This document shows positions 1 through 9,556 of a stretch of DNA of 53,762 nucleotides, in pieces. Both the position numbers and the translations under genes were made by a program. Source of the DNA: an uncultured Actinomycetes bacterium (GTDB lineage: Bacteria > Actinomycetota > CADDZG01 > WHSQ01); assembly GCA_937863385.1 (NCBI GenBank), contig CALMBW010000017.1, positions 1-53,762 on the forward strand. Reading direction: 5' to 3'. Positions within the stretch are counted from its first letter, which is position 1; the number at the start of each line of letters is the position of its first letter. A model generated the notes under the pieces. It saw nothing but the letters and a program-made list of their open reading frames with translations, did not search any database and was not told the DNA's origin.

Positions 1-231
1 CATTGGAGCCGCGGGGGGCCCACCGACTTCGACAACCTCATCCCACTGTGCTCAAGACATCACGATCTGGTCCACGAACATGGATGGAGCGTGTTCAGAG
101 GGACCAACGGAACCGTGATCTGGTATCGGCCCGACGGCCGTGAATATCTGCCGGGCCCGGAACCACCCGATCCGTATGCACCCCAAGAGACACGAGAAGA
201 TCTGTGGGCGGTACTGGGATCGAACCAGTGA
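1..231 (+). CDS. HNH endonuclease (DUF222/13E12-type), C-terminal fragment
   Basis: The frame is open from the first base, so only about the last 76 residues are present. It begins HWSRGGPTDFDNLIPLCSRHH and continues DLVHEHGW, the usual HNH core in which His and Asn coordinate the metal and a Cys/His pair stabilises the fold. Such proteins with an N-terminal DUF222 domain are multicopy in actinobacteria and often lie near mobile DNA. The last nine codons (LWAVLGSNQ, then stop) are read from the tRNA-Val fragment at 204-251, so the C-terminus was probably replaced when that sequence arrived. Nuclease activity is inferred from the family only. Confidence 0.8.
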   Translation, partial: HWSRGGPTDFDNLIPLCSRHHDLVHEHGWSVFRGTNGTVIWYRPDGREYLPGPEPPDPYAPQETREDLWAVLGSNQ

Positions 232-251
232 CCCCTGCCGTGTGAAGGCAG
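204..251 (-). repeat. Left copy of 48-bp direct repeat: truncated tRNA-Val 3' part (attL/attR-like)
   Basis: Read on the minus strand, it carries the anticodon arm (loop TTCACAC), variable loop, T arm and acceptor 3' strand of tRNA-Val. It lacks the D arm and the 5' acceptor strand, so it cannot fold into a tRNA. All 48 bases are identical to 1886-1933. Confidence 0.85.
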
Positions 252-574
252 CGACTGAAGAGAACTCCACCATCGGCCGCTGGCTGCACCGCACCGCGAG
301 TCACAGCAGCCATGCGTTTGGTGCTGTTAGCGCGCCGTCACGTTGGGACGTGGAACAAGAAACGAGAATCAAGACTCCAACTAGTAGCTCGATGCTCTTC
401 TTTCGCGGAGGTCGGACCACACCACACGGACGAACGGCTTGACCGCTTCGTCGGGGAGTCACCCATCGTCAATCTCGCGTGCCTAGTCATTATCGAGGGC
501 GTGAACCCCCGAGTTGAGCCATGGTGTGACAGAAGAACCGTCCGTACCCTCCTAGAAACATCTAGGGGGGAACA
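252..574. other. Gene-free stretch inside the putative element
   Basis: I see no convincing coding region here. A small perfect stem-loop (cctaga / aaca loop / tctagg, 551-566) lies just before the purine-rich ribosome-binding site of the next gene and could affect its translation. Nothing else is recognisable. Confidence 0.5.
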
Positions 575-1079
575 GTGCGGAAACGAACATCTACTTGCTT
601 GGTGCTTTGTCTTGTGATTGTTGCTATGGCCGCGTCAGTCGTCCCATCAGGAGCTGAATGAAGCGGTCTGCTGCTTCAAGGACGGAAAAGGCGACTGCGA
701 AGGAGCTGAGACCGCCTGTAAGGTCGGCGGGGATGTGGGTGTGTCCCGCACATTCGATGCCAAAGCCGGTCAGGTGTACAGCGCAATTGCATGGGCTAAG
801 ATCACAGAAGTATCGCAGGCAGCACCAGGTATGTTTCGAGCACGTCTCACCATTCATGCAGTGAATTCGAGCGGTGCCCTGGGACTGATCAACGGCAGCG
901 AATGCAACGCCACATTAGCAGTTCAAGCTGGTGAATTCACACCCATTGAAATTCCCGCCTGCGAGATGCCCCCCGGCACCCGATACGTGCGGGTCAACAT
1001 CCGGGCGAACAATCAAAAGAATGACACTGCCAGCGGAACGGTCCTGTTCAGCGCTTTGACGTTCATCCGCTTGGCATAG
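575..1079 (+). pseudogene. Exported protein gene interrupted by a frameshift
   Basis: From GTG 575, behind the purine-rich tract aggggggaa, a typical signal peptide is read: VRKRTSTCLVLCLVIVAMAA followed by SVVPSGAE. It ends at TGA 659-661. In the next frame a well-formed 140-residue secreted-type domain continues from about 651 (ELNEAVCCFKDGKGDCEG...) to 1079, with six cysteines and a beta-rich composition. A single +1 shift near 640-660 joins the two halves into one protein of about 165 residues. There is no slippery site of a known programmed type, so an indel mutation or a sequence error is likelier than recoding. A TTG start at 618 is open but has no ribosome-binding site and cuts the signal peptide. 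The function is unknown. Confidence 0.6.
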
Positions 1080-1147
1080 GGCGGCGACGTAGGAGATGAC
1101 GCTCCTCTGGCGAACCTTCACTCAGGATCGTTCACAGGAGGCTGAGT

Positions 1148-1738
1148 TTGAGTAGGGAAAGGGTACAGGCATCTGGAGGCGCAGCGATTGCCCTGTTCTC
1201 GCTGCTCTCTTTCCTCTGGGCCCCACCGGCCGTTGCCTCGCCGTCTTCTAGTAGCCCTCGAGTTTCCGGATATCACTACGTGGCAGCGCGTTGGGTGGTC
1301 GAACGTTCAGACGGGCGATTCCTGCTTTTCTGGGCCTCAGTGACCCAACCCACGGCGGCCGACGAAAGCGTCACACCTGAGGCAACAATCGGGAAGGGGA
1401 AATGCCAACCTGAGACATTGGACGGAACGGTCGTTGACTGTCATCTGATAAGTGGCAAACAGTTGACCTCAAGAGAATTCAGCTTCTCGATGACACCGGG
1501 CCTCACCTCAGCCCAGTTACGACTCCGCTCTGCCGGACGACGCCAAGTGGTGGAGTGGGAGGGTACAGGACTCATTGACGCCTCCCCCATTCTCGCTCCG
1601 TGTGGGACGGACCAGGCCATCGGCGAGGCCTCACATAGGAGCGCTTTGGTCAGCGGGCGCATCTTTGGTCAGTCCCTAGAGGATGGAGACACGTCAACGG
1701 GAAGCGAGATGTCCGAGGTTTTCGCCCTCTGCCTTTAG
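1148..1738 (+). CDS. Exported protein of unknown function
   Basis: This 196-residue protein starts at TTG 1148, behind caggaggctgag. An N-terminal signal peptide (hydrophobic stretch IALFSLLSFLWA, then PPAVAS) is followed by a Ser-rich stretch and a domain of about 160 residues with four Cys (KCQPE, VDCHL, APCGT and the penultimate residue). I do not recognise the family. It is the second exported-protein gene in the tRNA-bounded segment and runs in the same direction as the frameshifted gene 70 bp upstream, so the two may be co-transcribed. Confidence 0.65.
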   Translation: MSRERVQASGGAAIALFSLLSFLWAPPAVASPSSSSPRVSGYHYVAARWVVERSDGRFLLFWASVTQPTAADESVTPEATIGKGKCQPETLDGTVVDCHLISGKQLTSREFSFSMTPGLTSAQLRLRSAGRRQVVEWEGTGLIDASPILAPCGTDQAIGEASHRSALVSGRIFGQSLEDGDTSTGSEMSEVFALCL

Positions 1739-1885
1739 AGTTGCCCGCGACCTCCGAACCTCACAAACTGAACTCGAAATCGCGGCCCCGGGCTTCGAAC
1801 ACCCTACGAAACGTCAACTCCCTCCCAGTCAGAGGCCGGGAGCCCATCTACCTCCATCACCGCTCCAGGAACAACGAAAAGATCG

Positions 1886-1933
1886 GTGGGCGGTACTGGG
1901 ATCGAACCAGTGACCCCTGCCGTGTGAAGGCAG
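1886..1933 (-). repeat. Right copy of 48-bp direct repeat (within the tRNA-Val gene)
   Basis: This is identical over 48 bases to 204-251. It covers the anticodon stem through to the 3' end of the intact tRNA-Val. The match continues imperfectly for about 10 bases beyond the tRNA end (gaagatc versus aaagatc), so homology extends slightly outside the gene. Confidence 0.85.
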
Positions 1934-1958
1934 TGCTCTCCCGCTGAGCTAACCGCCC
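1887..1958 (-). tRNA. tRNA-Val (anticodon CAC)
   Basis: The reverse complement begins GGGCGGTTAGCTCAGCGGGA and ends TTCGATCCCAGTACCGCCC plus A. The acceptor strands GGGCGGT/ACCGCCC pair over 7 bp. The anticodon stem CTGCC/GGCAG encloses the loop TTCACAC, giving anticodon CAC (valine). The T loop is TTCGATC. The 3' CCA is not encoded. Its 3' part is duplicated 1.7 kb away, marking this gene as an integration site. Confidence 0.95.
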
Positions 1959-1976
1959 GGGACGGGCAATCCTACT

Positions 1977-2903
1977 TCAGCGCCGTAAGCGGGAAAGATA
2001 GAGAGGCATCGGTGCGCCTTCGCTGGTGGTGAAGATGCGCGTGCCCGTTAGGTCATAGGCGACGGCCTCGCGTTGCATGACCGGGGGCAGGTTGATCTCC
2101 ACACCACCGGCATCGAACGCGTCTTGCAGCGAGCCGGTGATCTCGAACTCGTACGCACCGGCGTAGGTAGACAGCACCAGGAACCTGCCGTCGGAGGAGA
2201 TGTCTGCTCCGGTCGGACCCGGGAGGAGTCCGGGGGCTGGAACGGGGACCACCTTTTCGAGCTCGATGGTCGTGCCCGGCTCCAACGGGGCCCTAGCGAC
2301 GTAAGCCACCGGTGACGCTCCCTTGGTGATCACGTAGACATCGCCGGTCTTGGGATGAACGAACGCGCTCTCGGCGTCACGCGGCCCCCTCGGATACGAG
2401 AGCCTGATCACTTCGGCGTCGGAGATCACCGAATCTCCGCGCGTCGGCTCGGGCACTCTCACGACAGATATCTCCGGCCGGATGCGGGTGTTGTCACCGA
2501 TGTCGGCGACATAGAGATACGAGGTGTCAGGATCGGGGCCCGGCCCCCGGGCGATGTCTTCCCAGTCGACGGGTTCGATGCCGCTCAAGGTGACCCGGCC
2601 GCACGCCTCTCCCCGGAACGTCAAGCAATAGAGAACGGGTGCGTCGCCCGAATCGTTGTGCGCCCACAAGATGCCGGGATCCACGCTCGAAGCCACGATT
2701 CCGCTGCTCTCGGTGAGCTCGGCGATGCCCACCCTGGCCACCAGACGAGCGTGACCGAACACACGGGGTTCGGTCACGGAGGGAGCGCGTTTGTCGCCGG
2801 GCGCGTCGGACCCGCCGCCGGGGCGGGAGGTCCAGGCTGCGATCCCCCAGCCCAACGCAGCCGCTGCGAGTATCACGAGGCTCATCATCAACATACGTTT
2901 CAT
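1977..2903 (-). CDS. Membrane-anchored beta-propeller-like exported protein
   Basis: The protein has about 308 residues from ATG 2903. An upstream ATG at 2951 would add 16 unconvincing residues before the hydrophobic stretch. The N-terminal helix MKRMLMMSLVILAAAALGW is a signal anchor, followed by a Gly/Pro/Asp linker and a soluble domain with SSGIVAS, LWAHNDSGD and VADIGDNTRIRPE. These motifs recur in proteins with esterase-like or phytase-like six-bladed propellers that bind calcium. The gene is divergent from the patatin gene. The substrate is unknown, and an enzymatic role is inferred only from fold similarity. Confidence 0.6.
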   Translation of the reverse strand: MKRMLMMSLVILAAAALGWGIAAWTSRPGGGSDAPGDKRAPSVTEPRVFGHARLVARVGIAELTESSGIVASSVDPGILWAHNDSGDAPVLYCLTFRGEACGRVTLSGIEPVDWEDIARGPGPDPDTSYLYVADIGDNTRIRPEISVVRVPEPTRGDSVISDAEVIRLSYPRGPRDAESAFVHPKTGDVYVITKGASPVAYVARAPLEPGTTIELEKVVPVPAPGLLPGPTGADISSDGRFLVLSTYAGAYEFEITGSLQDAFDAGGVEINLPPVMQREAVAYDLTGTRIFTTSEGAPMPLYLSRLRR

Positions 2904-2941
2904 CTCGGCCCGATACACCCTTGGACGTGCGCCATAGCCGA

Positions 2942-2947
2942 TAGTGT
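2942..2947 (+). promoter_or_regulatory. -10-like TAGTGT of a leaderless promoter (patatin gene)
   Basis: TAGTGT ends 6 nt before the GTG at 2954, with no Shine-Dalgarno sequence in between. This is the spacing expected when transcription starts at the start codon. Confidence 0.45.
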
Positions 2948-2953
2948 GCATCG

Positions 2954-4216
2954 GTGATGGGCACAGTCATCCACCTTTCAAAGGGCAGGACGCGCGACAA
3001 GGGAGCCGCGGAATCGCGGTCGTCCTCTGGACGCACGGCTCTGGTGCTCGGTGGTGGCGGCATCACGGGCGCCGCCTACCATCTGGGCGTGCTCACGGCG
3101 ATGAACGCCATGAGCGAGAGCGCCTCGGTGAACGACTTCGACATCTACGTCGGGACCTCCGCCGGGTCGGTGATCGCTGCGTGCCTGGCGAACCGGATCA
3201 CACCCGAAGACCTGATGCTGGCCAATCTCGGCCATGAGAGGGCCACGATCCCTGCCATCAGTGCGGCCGAGATCATGGCACCGGACCGCCGGGGCATAGC
3301 CAAGTCGCTGGTTCGATGGCCATTCGGGGTTCTGGGGGCAGCGAGGCGCTACATCGGCCATCCCTTCACGACCTCCGTGGTCGACGGCTTGGGAGCGGTA
3401 GCCGAGGGTCTGCCGCAAGGCTTCTACACGACCGACGGGATCGAGCGCTATCTGAGCGAGTTGTTGAGCTCCCCCGGGCGCAGCAACCACTTCCGGGACA
3501 CGCGCGGACGGCTGTTCATCACGGCGACCAACTTCGACACCGCCGAACGACGAGTGTTCGGTAGCGACCGCAACACCTCGGTGAAGATCTCAGACGCAGC
3601 CGCCGCTTCCACGGCGATCCCGCTGCTTTACGCACCCCGGCAGATCGGCGACACCGTCTACATGGACGGTGGCCTTCGCTCCAGCACGAACATCGACGTC
3701 GCCATCGCGCATGGGGCGAAGCTGATCGTCGTGGTGAACCCATTGGTCCCTTACGTGCATGACATCAGGCACATGCTCCCCACCGCTACGGGGCTCCCGT
3801 CCCGCCACCTGTCACAGAAGGGCTTCCCACACATCGCAGCCCAAACGTTCCGGATCATGGCCGAAGCTCAGGTCGAGAAGGAGCTCGAGGTCATCCGGCA
3901 CGCTCATCCCGACGTCGACATAATCCTCATCGAGCCTCGAAGGGACGACGAGCACCTCTTCGTGTTCAACCTGATGGACTACGGGTCGCGCGAACGGATC
4001 GCCCGCCACGCCTTTGAAAGTGTGGCGATCGACCTCGTTACCAGGTTCCCCGAGTACAAGAAGGTGCTGGGGCGCCACGGCATCAAGATCAACCGCGACC
4101 AGCTGATCGACCAGCTCCAGAGCATCGTGGAGGGTTCCGAGCCTCGCTTCATCGAGGCGGTCGCCCATCCCGAAGGCGACCTCATCCCTCGACCCCACCC
4201 CGGCTCCCCCGCCTGA
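2954..4216 (+). CDS. Patatin-like phospholipase
   Basis: This 420-residue protein has a patatin domain over roughly residues 25-260. The oxyanion-hole motif GGGGITG follows RTALVL, the nucleophile elbow is GTSAG (YVGTSAGSV), and the catalytic Asp lies in DGGLRSS, giving the Ser-Asp dyad. It should hydrolyse acyl esters of phospholipids or related lipids. There is no signal peptide, so it is probably cytosolic or membrane-associated. The last 120 residues are a helical extension without a recognised motif. GTG 2954 and ATG 2957 are adjacent starts and cannot be separated. Confidence 0.9.
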   Translation: MMGTVIHLSKGRTRDKGAAESRSSSGRTALVLGGGGITGAAYHLGVLTAMNAMSESASVNDFDIYVGTSAGSVIAACLANRITPEDLMLANLGHERATIPAISAAEIMAPDRRGIAKSLVRWPFGVLGAARRYIGHPFTTSVVDGLGAVAEGLPQGFYTTDGIERYLSELLSSPGRSNHFRDTRGRLFITATNFDTAERRVFGSDRNTSVKISDAAAASTAIPLLYAPRQIGDTVYMDGGLRSSTNIDVAIAHGAKLIVVVNPLVPYVHDIRHMLPTATGLPSRHLSQKGFPHIAAQTFRIMAEAQVEKELEVIRHAHPDVDIILIEPRRDDEHLFVFNLMDYGSRERIARHAFESVAIDLVTRFPEYKKVLGRHGIKINRDQLIDQLQSIVEGSEPRFIEAVAHPEGDLIPRPHPGSPA

Positions 4217-4410
4217 CGTTCGCTGGGTCGAGCGGCTCGGACTATCCCCTTGGGGGTCCATCCGGACTAGGCCCGTAGCACCTGGGTCATCCTGGAAATA
4301 GACCGTGAAGTCCCTTCCGCGGGCGACCTTCGACTGAGACCCTGACCCTCGTACCCGTATCGGCGGAGACGGGCAACTGGCGTATGGGCAACGGAAGGGA
4401 GATCGCGGGC

Positions 4411-6543
4411 ATGAGAAAGATGAGCATCCTGCTGACGATGTGTGTCGTCGGCACCATGATCGGGATGCTGCAGGCTGGGGCGGCTCTGCCCGGCCAACCG
4501 ACCACGGTGGCCAGAGACGGCGACCACTATTGGGACTTCGAGTTCGGTGGCGCGCCCGGGTGGGTGGGCTGCGGCGGTCCAGGAGGCGCTTGTGTATATA
4601 CACACATGGGTCCCGGTTCTCCCCCTGGAGGCTCGGGCTCGCTGAGTTTCGACAGTGACGGCAACGGATCCACCCTCTCGGATGAGGGTGTTGCCGCTTT
4701 GGTGCGCTTCGGCGGAACGCGCCTCGACGACATCATCGATCTCTCGTACTCCTCACACAACCGGAACCTGTCGACGCACACCACCCCGGCATACGCACCC
4801 CCGGTGAGCAGCACGATCCTTGAGCCCGGCGACCACGCAGAGCTTCACCTCAACATCGACACGGACGGCGACGGGGACTACGACGAGACGATCGTCTTTG
4901 ACCCCGAGGAGAACTTCGCTACGCAGAACCCGTCGATGAACCCGTCCCCGGTCCTTCCGGCCGATGGAGACGCCAACCGCGGCTGGTTCCGTTGGGACCC
5001 GTTAGCACCTTCAGCTCTTTGGTACGAGGAAGGCACACCGGCCACAACCTTCACCTGGAACCAGTACCTCAACGACAACTTCGGTGCCAAGCTGGCACCA
5101 GGGTCGACATCCGAGTTCCATGGCGGCGGCGAGGGACGGTTCGTGCACGGCCACGTCGACAACTACCGGTTCGGCATCTACCCGGACACACGGCGCTACG
5201 ACTTCGAGGCCGAGGTCACCCCGGGTGCGGACCGCTACCACATCCACGATCGTTCCACGAGCTCCCCCGCAACCACCTACGGCGAGCCGATAATCGTGTC
5301 GAAGGATGGCGTCAACCAAACGACCGACGATAGCCGCCAAGCCGACTGGGCTCCAAGTGGCAACATGATGGTCTACTCCAGCAACTCGGAGAACCTCAGC
5401 CCAAGCTCGCCGTGGGAGGACGTGTTCCGTTCGACGGCTCCGGGTGTGAACCAGACGGTCAGCATCTGTGACAACAACGTCTGCACTAGCGGCACTCAAC
5501 CGAACGACAACAGCTACCAAGGCGCTACGAGTGACGGCGACAACGTTGCCTTCCGTTCCGACGCCAGCAACCTGGTGCCGGGTGACACGAATGGCGTTAG
5601 CGACATCTTCCTGCGCAACATGACAACGGGTGATGTCGAGATGGTGAGTGTGAGCACGGCCGGGACACAGGGCAACAAGTGGGGCAACGATCCTTCGATA
5701 TCCGCCGACGGCCGTTACGTCGTGTGGCTATCCAAGGCCGACAACCTCGTCCCTGGAGACACCAACGACGACTGGGATGTGTTCCTTAGGGACACGGTGG
5801 CAGACACGACCGAGCGGATCCTGCGCAACGACGGCAGCCAGATCAACTTCAACGAAAAGGACGCAGAGATCTCTGCCGACGGCAACTGGGTCACCTTCTC
5901 GTCCTACGACAGTTTGATCACGGGTGCCGGCAACGACACCAACGATCGTCGTGACGTGTTCGTCTGGAACCGTGTCACCAAGCAATCGACCCTAGTCAGT
6001 CGCAACGGTGCAACTCAAGGTGACGGTGGATCGTTCGATCCCTCGATCTCCGATCTCGGTGACTACGTCGCTTTCGTGACCAACGCCAGCAACTTGGGCG
6101 GCGACACAGACGGCGACACTCCGACGATCTATCTGGTTCGCACCGACGGTTCGACGGCCCCTGAGCGGGTCAACGTAAAGAGCGACGACGTAACCCAGAG
6201 CAACCAGGGTGCATATAGGCCTTCACTCGGCTACAGCAGTGGTCCCACGATGTACATCGCATTCGAGTCGGAGGCGACGAACCTCGGCTACCTGAACGAT
6301 GACAACCAGGACCGCGACGTGTTTGTCAGGCGGCTCGACCTGAGTTCGCCGAGGCCGAATGCGAACAGCATCACGGTGCCTTACACCTCCGGTAATGCTC
6401 CGGCGTTCCGAGCCGACATCGTGGCCAGCGGGAACCTCGCCTACGAGGCCCACGCGACGAACCTGCTGGCAGGAGATACGAACGAGCGCAAGGACATCTT
6501 CTTCGTGCCCGTTCCGATCAACATCCCGACTTCTCTCCCCTAA
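4411..6543 (+). CDS. Large exported protein: lectin-like N-domain plus TolB/WD40-like propeller
   Basis: The protein has about 710 residues from ATG 4411, behind gaagggaga. The signal peptide is MRKMSILLTMCVVGTMIGML followed by QAGAA. Residues about 25-270 form a beta-rich domain with a DTDGDGDYDE calcium-type loop, ending HVDNYRFG...RRYDFE. Residues about 290-710 hold repeats of the type NLVPGDTNGVSDIFLR / DPSISADGRYVVW, as in TolB-like WD40 propellers. The same two domains occur in the 1421-residue protein at 11952-16217. No catalytic motif is visible. I infer a cell-surface or extracellular binding role. Confidence 0.75.
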   Translation: MRKMSILLTMCVVGTMIGMLQAGAALPGQPTTVARDGDHYWDFEFGGAPGWVGCGGPGGACVYTHMGPGSPPGGSGSLSFDSDGNGSTLSDEGVAALVRFGGTRLDDIIDLSYSSHNRNLSTHTTPAYAPPVSSTILEPGDHAELHLNIDTDGDGDYDETIVFDPEENFATQNPSMNPSPVLPADGDANRGWFRWDPLAPSALWYEEGTPATTFTWNQYLNDNFGAKLAPGSTSEFHGGGEGRFVHGHVDNYRFGIYPDTRRYDFEAEVTPGADRYHIHDRSTSSPATTYGEPIIVSKDGVNQTTDDSRQADWAPSGNMMVYSSNSENLSPSSPWEDVFRSTAPGVNQTVSICDNNVCTSGTQPNDNSYQGATSDGDNVAFRSDASNLVPGDTNGVSDIFLRNMTTGDVEMVSVSTAGTQGNKWGNDPSISADGRYVVWLSKADNLVPGDTNDDWDVFLRDTVADTTERILRNDGSQINFNEKDAEISADGNWVTFSSYDSLITGAGNDTNDRRDVFVWNRVTKQSTLVSRNGATQGDGGSFDPSISDLGDYVAFVTNASNLGGDTDGDTPTIYLVRTDGSTAPERVNVKSDDVTQSNQGAYRPSLGYSSGPTMYIAFESEATNLGYLNDDNQDRDVFVRRLDLSSPRPNANSITVPYTSGNAPAFRADIVASGNLAYEAHATNLLAGDTNERKDIFFVPVPINIPTSLP

Positions 6544-6567
6544 GGGAGGGCTGGGAGGTAACAACGA

Positions 6568-6592
6568 GAGGCGGGCCCTCCGGGCCCGCCTC
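6568..6592. terminator. Bidirectional hairpin terminator between convergent genes
   Basis: A perfect 11-bp GC-rich stem (gaggcgggccc / gggcccgcctc) with a 3-nt loop lies between the stops of the exported propeller gene (plus) and uvrA (minus). The U-tract is short. Confidence 0.75.
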
Positions 6593-6609
6593 TTCGCGTT
6601 CCGTAAGGC

Positions 6610-9543
6610 TTACCTGCCGCTGGTAACTTTCGTCGCGCCCTCACGAACTGCCGCAACCGCCTTCTTCTTCGGCTCTTTCGCCGGCTTGCTTCGAGCCCTG
6701 CCTTTAAGGATGTCCTTGAGAAACATGCCGGTGTAGGAACCGGAGACCTCGGACACCTCCTCGGGGGTTCCTAACGCCACGATGGTCCCGCCGCCGGAGC
6801 CACCTTCGGGGCCGAGATCGATGATGTGATCCGCCGTCTTGATGACGTCCAGATTGTGCTCGATGACCACAACCGTGTTGCCGTTGTCCACCAAACGATG
6901 AAGGACGCCCAACAGTTTTCGGATGTCCTCGAAATGGAGCCCAGTGGTCGGCTCGTCCAGGATATAGAGGGTTCTCCCGGTCGATCGCTTGGCCAACTCG
7001 GTAGAGAGCTTCACTCGCTGTGCTTCCCCACCGGAAAGCGTAGGAGCCGGTTGGCCGAGCTTGATGTAGCCAAGCCCGACATCGTTCAGCGTTTCCATAT
7101 GGCGAGCTATGGGTGGGATGGCGGAGAAGAAGTCACAGGCCTCTTCGACGCTCATCTCGAGCACGTCGGCGATGTTCTTGCCCTTGTATCTGACCTCTAG
7201 GGTTTCCCTGTTATAGCGCTTGCCCTTGCAGACCTCGCAAGGGACGTAGACATCCGGCAAGAAGTGCATCTCGATCTTGATGGTTCCATCGCCGGCACAC
7301 GCCTCGCAGCGACCGCCCTTAACGTTGAACGAGAAGCGTCCTTGCTGGTAACCGCGGCGCCTCGCGTCGGGAGTCTTGGCGAACAACTTCCGCACATGGT
7401 CGAAAACCCCTGTATAGGTGGCGGGGTTAGAGCGCGGTGTACGGCCGATGGGGCTCTGGTCGATATCGATGACCTTGTCGATCCACTGCAGGCCTTCGAT
7501 GCTCTTGTGCTTGCCCGGCACCAGACGAGCGTTGCGGTTCAACGACTGGTGAGCGGCACGATAGAGGATCTCGTTCACCAAAGTGGACTTGCCCGATCCT
7601 GAAACGCCAGTCACGGCAGTGAACATCCCCAGCGGGAAATCGACGTCGATCTCCTGAAGGTTGTGTTGACGGGCTCCTCGGACCGAGATCTCGCCGCGAT
7701 CCTCGGGCTTCCTGCGGGCAGCGGGTGTCGGAATCTCTCGCCGCCCTGCGAGGTAGTCCCCTGTTATCGAGCGGCGTTGCTTCGTGAGTCCGCTGCGCGG
7801 ACCCGTGTAGACGACCTCGCCGCCATGCTCTCCTGCGCCCGGACCGATATCTACGATCCAATCGGCAGTGTTGATGGTGTCCTCGTCGTGTTCGACCACG
7901 ATCAAGGTGTTGCCGAGGTTCCGGAGCCGCACCAGCGTCTCGATCAACCGGCGGTTATCCCGCTGATGAAGCCCGATCGACGGTTCGTCCAAAACGTAGA
8001 GAACCCCGACGAGGCCGGAGCCGATCTGGGTGGCGAGTCTGATGCGTTGAGCCTCACCTCCGGCCAGAGTTGCCGAGTTCCGCGCCAGCGTTAGGTAATC
8101 GAGTCCCACGTCCAGCAAGAACCCGAGACGAGCATGGATCTCCTTGAGGACTCGCTCGCCGATGGTCATCTCGCGTTCGTTCAGCTCTAGTTTGCGCAAG
8201 AAGGCATCGGTATCTCCGATGCTCATCGAAGTGAGCTCGTGGATGTTTATCCCACCGAGGCGGACCGCCAAAGATTCCGCGCGAAGGCGCGCTCCCCCGC
8301 ATTGAGGGCAGGCGACCTCGCGGAAGTACTGCTCGTAGCGTTCGCGCGCATAGTCGGAATCCGTCTCGGAATGCCTGCGCTCGAGCCAGGTAACCGCACC
8401 CTCAAACACCGTCCAATAGGCGCGGATGCGGTTGTATCGGTTCTTGTATCGGACATGGATCTCGGTCTCCTCATCGCCGTACATGATGAGATCCCGAACC
8501 TTCTTGGGAAGTTTCTTGTAAGGAGTATCGAGCGAGAACTTGAACGTCTTGGCGGCAGACTCCAGGAGTCTGTCGAAGTACTCGAGGCTCCTGCCGCTCC
8601 AGGGGGCGATCGCACCCTGCCGGATGGTGAGATCGGGGTCCGGGATGACGAGCTCCTCATCTACCTCCAGGTGCGTGCCCAGCCCATCACATCGTTCGCA
8701 TGCACCGTACGGAGAGTTGAACGAGAAATTCCTGGGCGCGAGCTCGTCGAAACTGATCCCACAATTGAGGCACGCGAAGTTCTGGCTGAAGTAGATGTCC
8801 TCGCCTTCGCTGTCCACCAACTCGATAGCGGCGGTACCTTCGGCGAGTTTCAATGCGGTCTCGATCGAATCGTTCAGGCGCGACGCCAAGCCTTCTTTCA
8901 TGACGAGTCTGTCGACCACCACATCGATGTCGTGCTGGTGGTAACGATCGAGCCGGATCTTCTCGGTCAGCTCCTTCACTTCGCCGTTGACCCGAGCACG
9001 CACGAAGCCCCGTCGAGCCAGGTCTTCGAAGAGGCTGGTGAACTCACCTTTGCGCGACCTGACGATCGGAGCGAGTACCTGGAACCTGGTGCCGTCCGGC
9101 AGTTCGAGAACCTGGTCGACGATCTGCTCTGGTGTCTGACGAGCGACTGGGCTGCCACAGTTGTGACAGTGTGGACGACCGACCCTTGCGAACAGCAACC
9201 GGAGATAGTCATAGATCTCGGTGATGGTGCCTACGGTCGAGCGCGGGTTGCGTGGCGCCGACTTCTGATCGATCGAGATCGCAGGTGACAGACCCTCGAT
9301 GAAATCCACGTCGGGTTTGTCCATCTGGCCCAAGAATTGCCGGGCATAGGAGCTGAGGGACTCGACATAGCGGCGCTGTCCCTCGGCGTAGATGGTGTCG
9401 AAGGCCAGAGACGACTTACCCGACCCAGAAATGCCCGTGAAAACGATCAGGGCGTCCCGGGGCAGGTCTAGCGAGACATTCTTGAGGTTGTGCTCGCGCG
9501 CTCCCCGAACAACGAGGCGCCCGTCCGCTGAGATCTCTGGCAT
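6610..9543 (-). CDS. uvrA: UvrA, excinuclease ABC subunit A
   Basis: The protein has about 977 residues. It is the damage-recognition ATPase of nucleotide excision repair, which loads UvrB. It has two ABC ATPase modules with Walker A motifs GISGSGKSS and GVSGSGKST, signature LSGGEAQR and Walker B LYILDEP, plus zinc-finger CxxC pairs (CHNCG, CLNCG, CERC, CEAC). A Lys/Ala-rich tail of about 28 residues follows the conserved end. I prefer ATG 9543 because aaggtgg lies 7 nt upstream. GTG 9549 would sit almost on that site. A perfect palindrome lies directly upstream. uvrB is 9.5 kb away on the same strand. Confidence 0.98.
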   Translation of the reverse strand: MPEISADGRLVVRGAREHNLKNVSLDLPRDALIVFTGISGSGKSSLAFDTIYAEGQRRYVESLSSYARQFLGQMDKPDVDFIEGLSPAISIDQKSAPRNPRSTVGTITEIYDYLRLLFARVGRPHCHNCGSPVARQTPEQIVDQVLELPDGTRFQVLAPIVRSRKGEFTSLFEDLARRGFVRARVNGEVKELTEKIRLDRYHQHDIDVVVDRLVMKEGLASRLNDSIETALKLAEGTAAIELVDSEGEDIYFSQNFACLNCGISFDELAPRNFSFNSPYGACERCDGLGTHLEVDEELVIPDPDLTIRQGAIAPWSGRSLEYFDRLLESAAKTFKFSLDTPYKKLPKKVRDLIMYGDEETEIHVRYKNRYNRIRAYWTVFEGAVTWLERRHSETDSDYARERYEQYFREVACPQCGGARLRAESLAVRLGGINIHELTSMSIGDTDAFLRKLELNEREMTIGERVLKEIHARLGFLLDVGLDYLTLARNSATLAGGEAQRIRLATQIGSGLVGVLYVLDEPSIGLHQRDNRRLIETLVRLRNLGNTLIVVEHDEDTINTADWIVDIGPGAGEHGGEVVYTGPRSGLTKQRRSITGDYLAGRREIPTPAARRKPEDRGEISVRGARQHNLQEIDVDFPLGMFTAVTGVSGSGKSTLVNEILYRAAHQSLNRNARLVPGKHKSIEGLQWIDKVIDIDQSPIGRTPRSNPATYTGVFDHVRKLFAKTPDARRRGYQQGRFSFNVKGGRCEACAGDGTIKIEMHFLPDVYVPCEVCKGKRYNRETLEVRYKGKNIADVLEMSVEEACDFFSAIPPIARHMETLNDVGLGYIKLGQPAPTLSGGEAQRVKLSTELAKRSTGRTLYILDEPTTGLHFEDIRKLLGVLHRLVDNGNTVVVIEHNLDVIKTADHIIDLGPEGGSGGGTIVALGTPEEVSEVSGSYTGMFLKDILKGRARSKPAKEPKKKAVAAVREGATKVTSGR

Positions 9544-9556
9544 GGACACCCCACCT

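Larger units (their letters stand above)
204..1933. mobile_element. Putative decayed element integrated at tRNA-Val
   Basis: A 48-bp perfect direct repeat at 204-251 and 1886-1933 bounds this segment. The right copy is the 3' two thirds of an intact tRNA-Val. The left copy has no 5' half. This is the arrangement left by a tyrosine-recombinase element that enters a tRNA 3' end and restores the tRNA at one junction. Inside are a frameshifted exported-protein gene and a second exported-protein gene. No integrase, excisionase or replication gene is visible, so it is a remnant, a satellite mobilised in trans, or the product of a simpler duplication. Confidence 0.55.

Noticed and set aside
204-251. 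Second functional tRNA-Val
   Set aside because: Only the 3' 48 nt are present. The D arm and 5' acceptor strand are missing.
312-617. Open frame of 101 codons in the putative element
   Set aside because: It has no ribosome-binding site, no domain-like composition, and ends in the signal-peptide region of a better-supported gene.
8239-9288. Long open frame of 349 codons antisense to uvrA
   Set aside because: It lies wholly inside uvrA. Such mirror frames are common in high-GC genes. It shows no recognisable family and no start signals.
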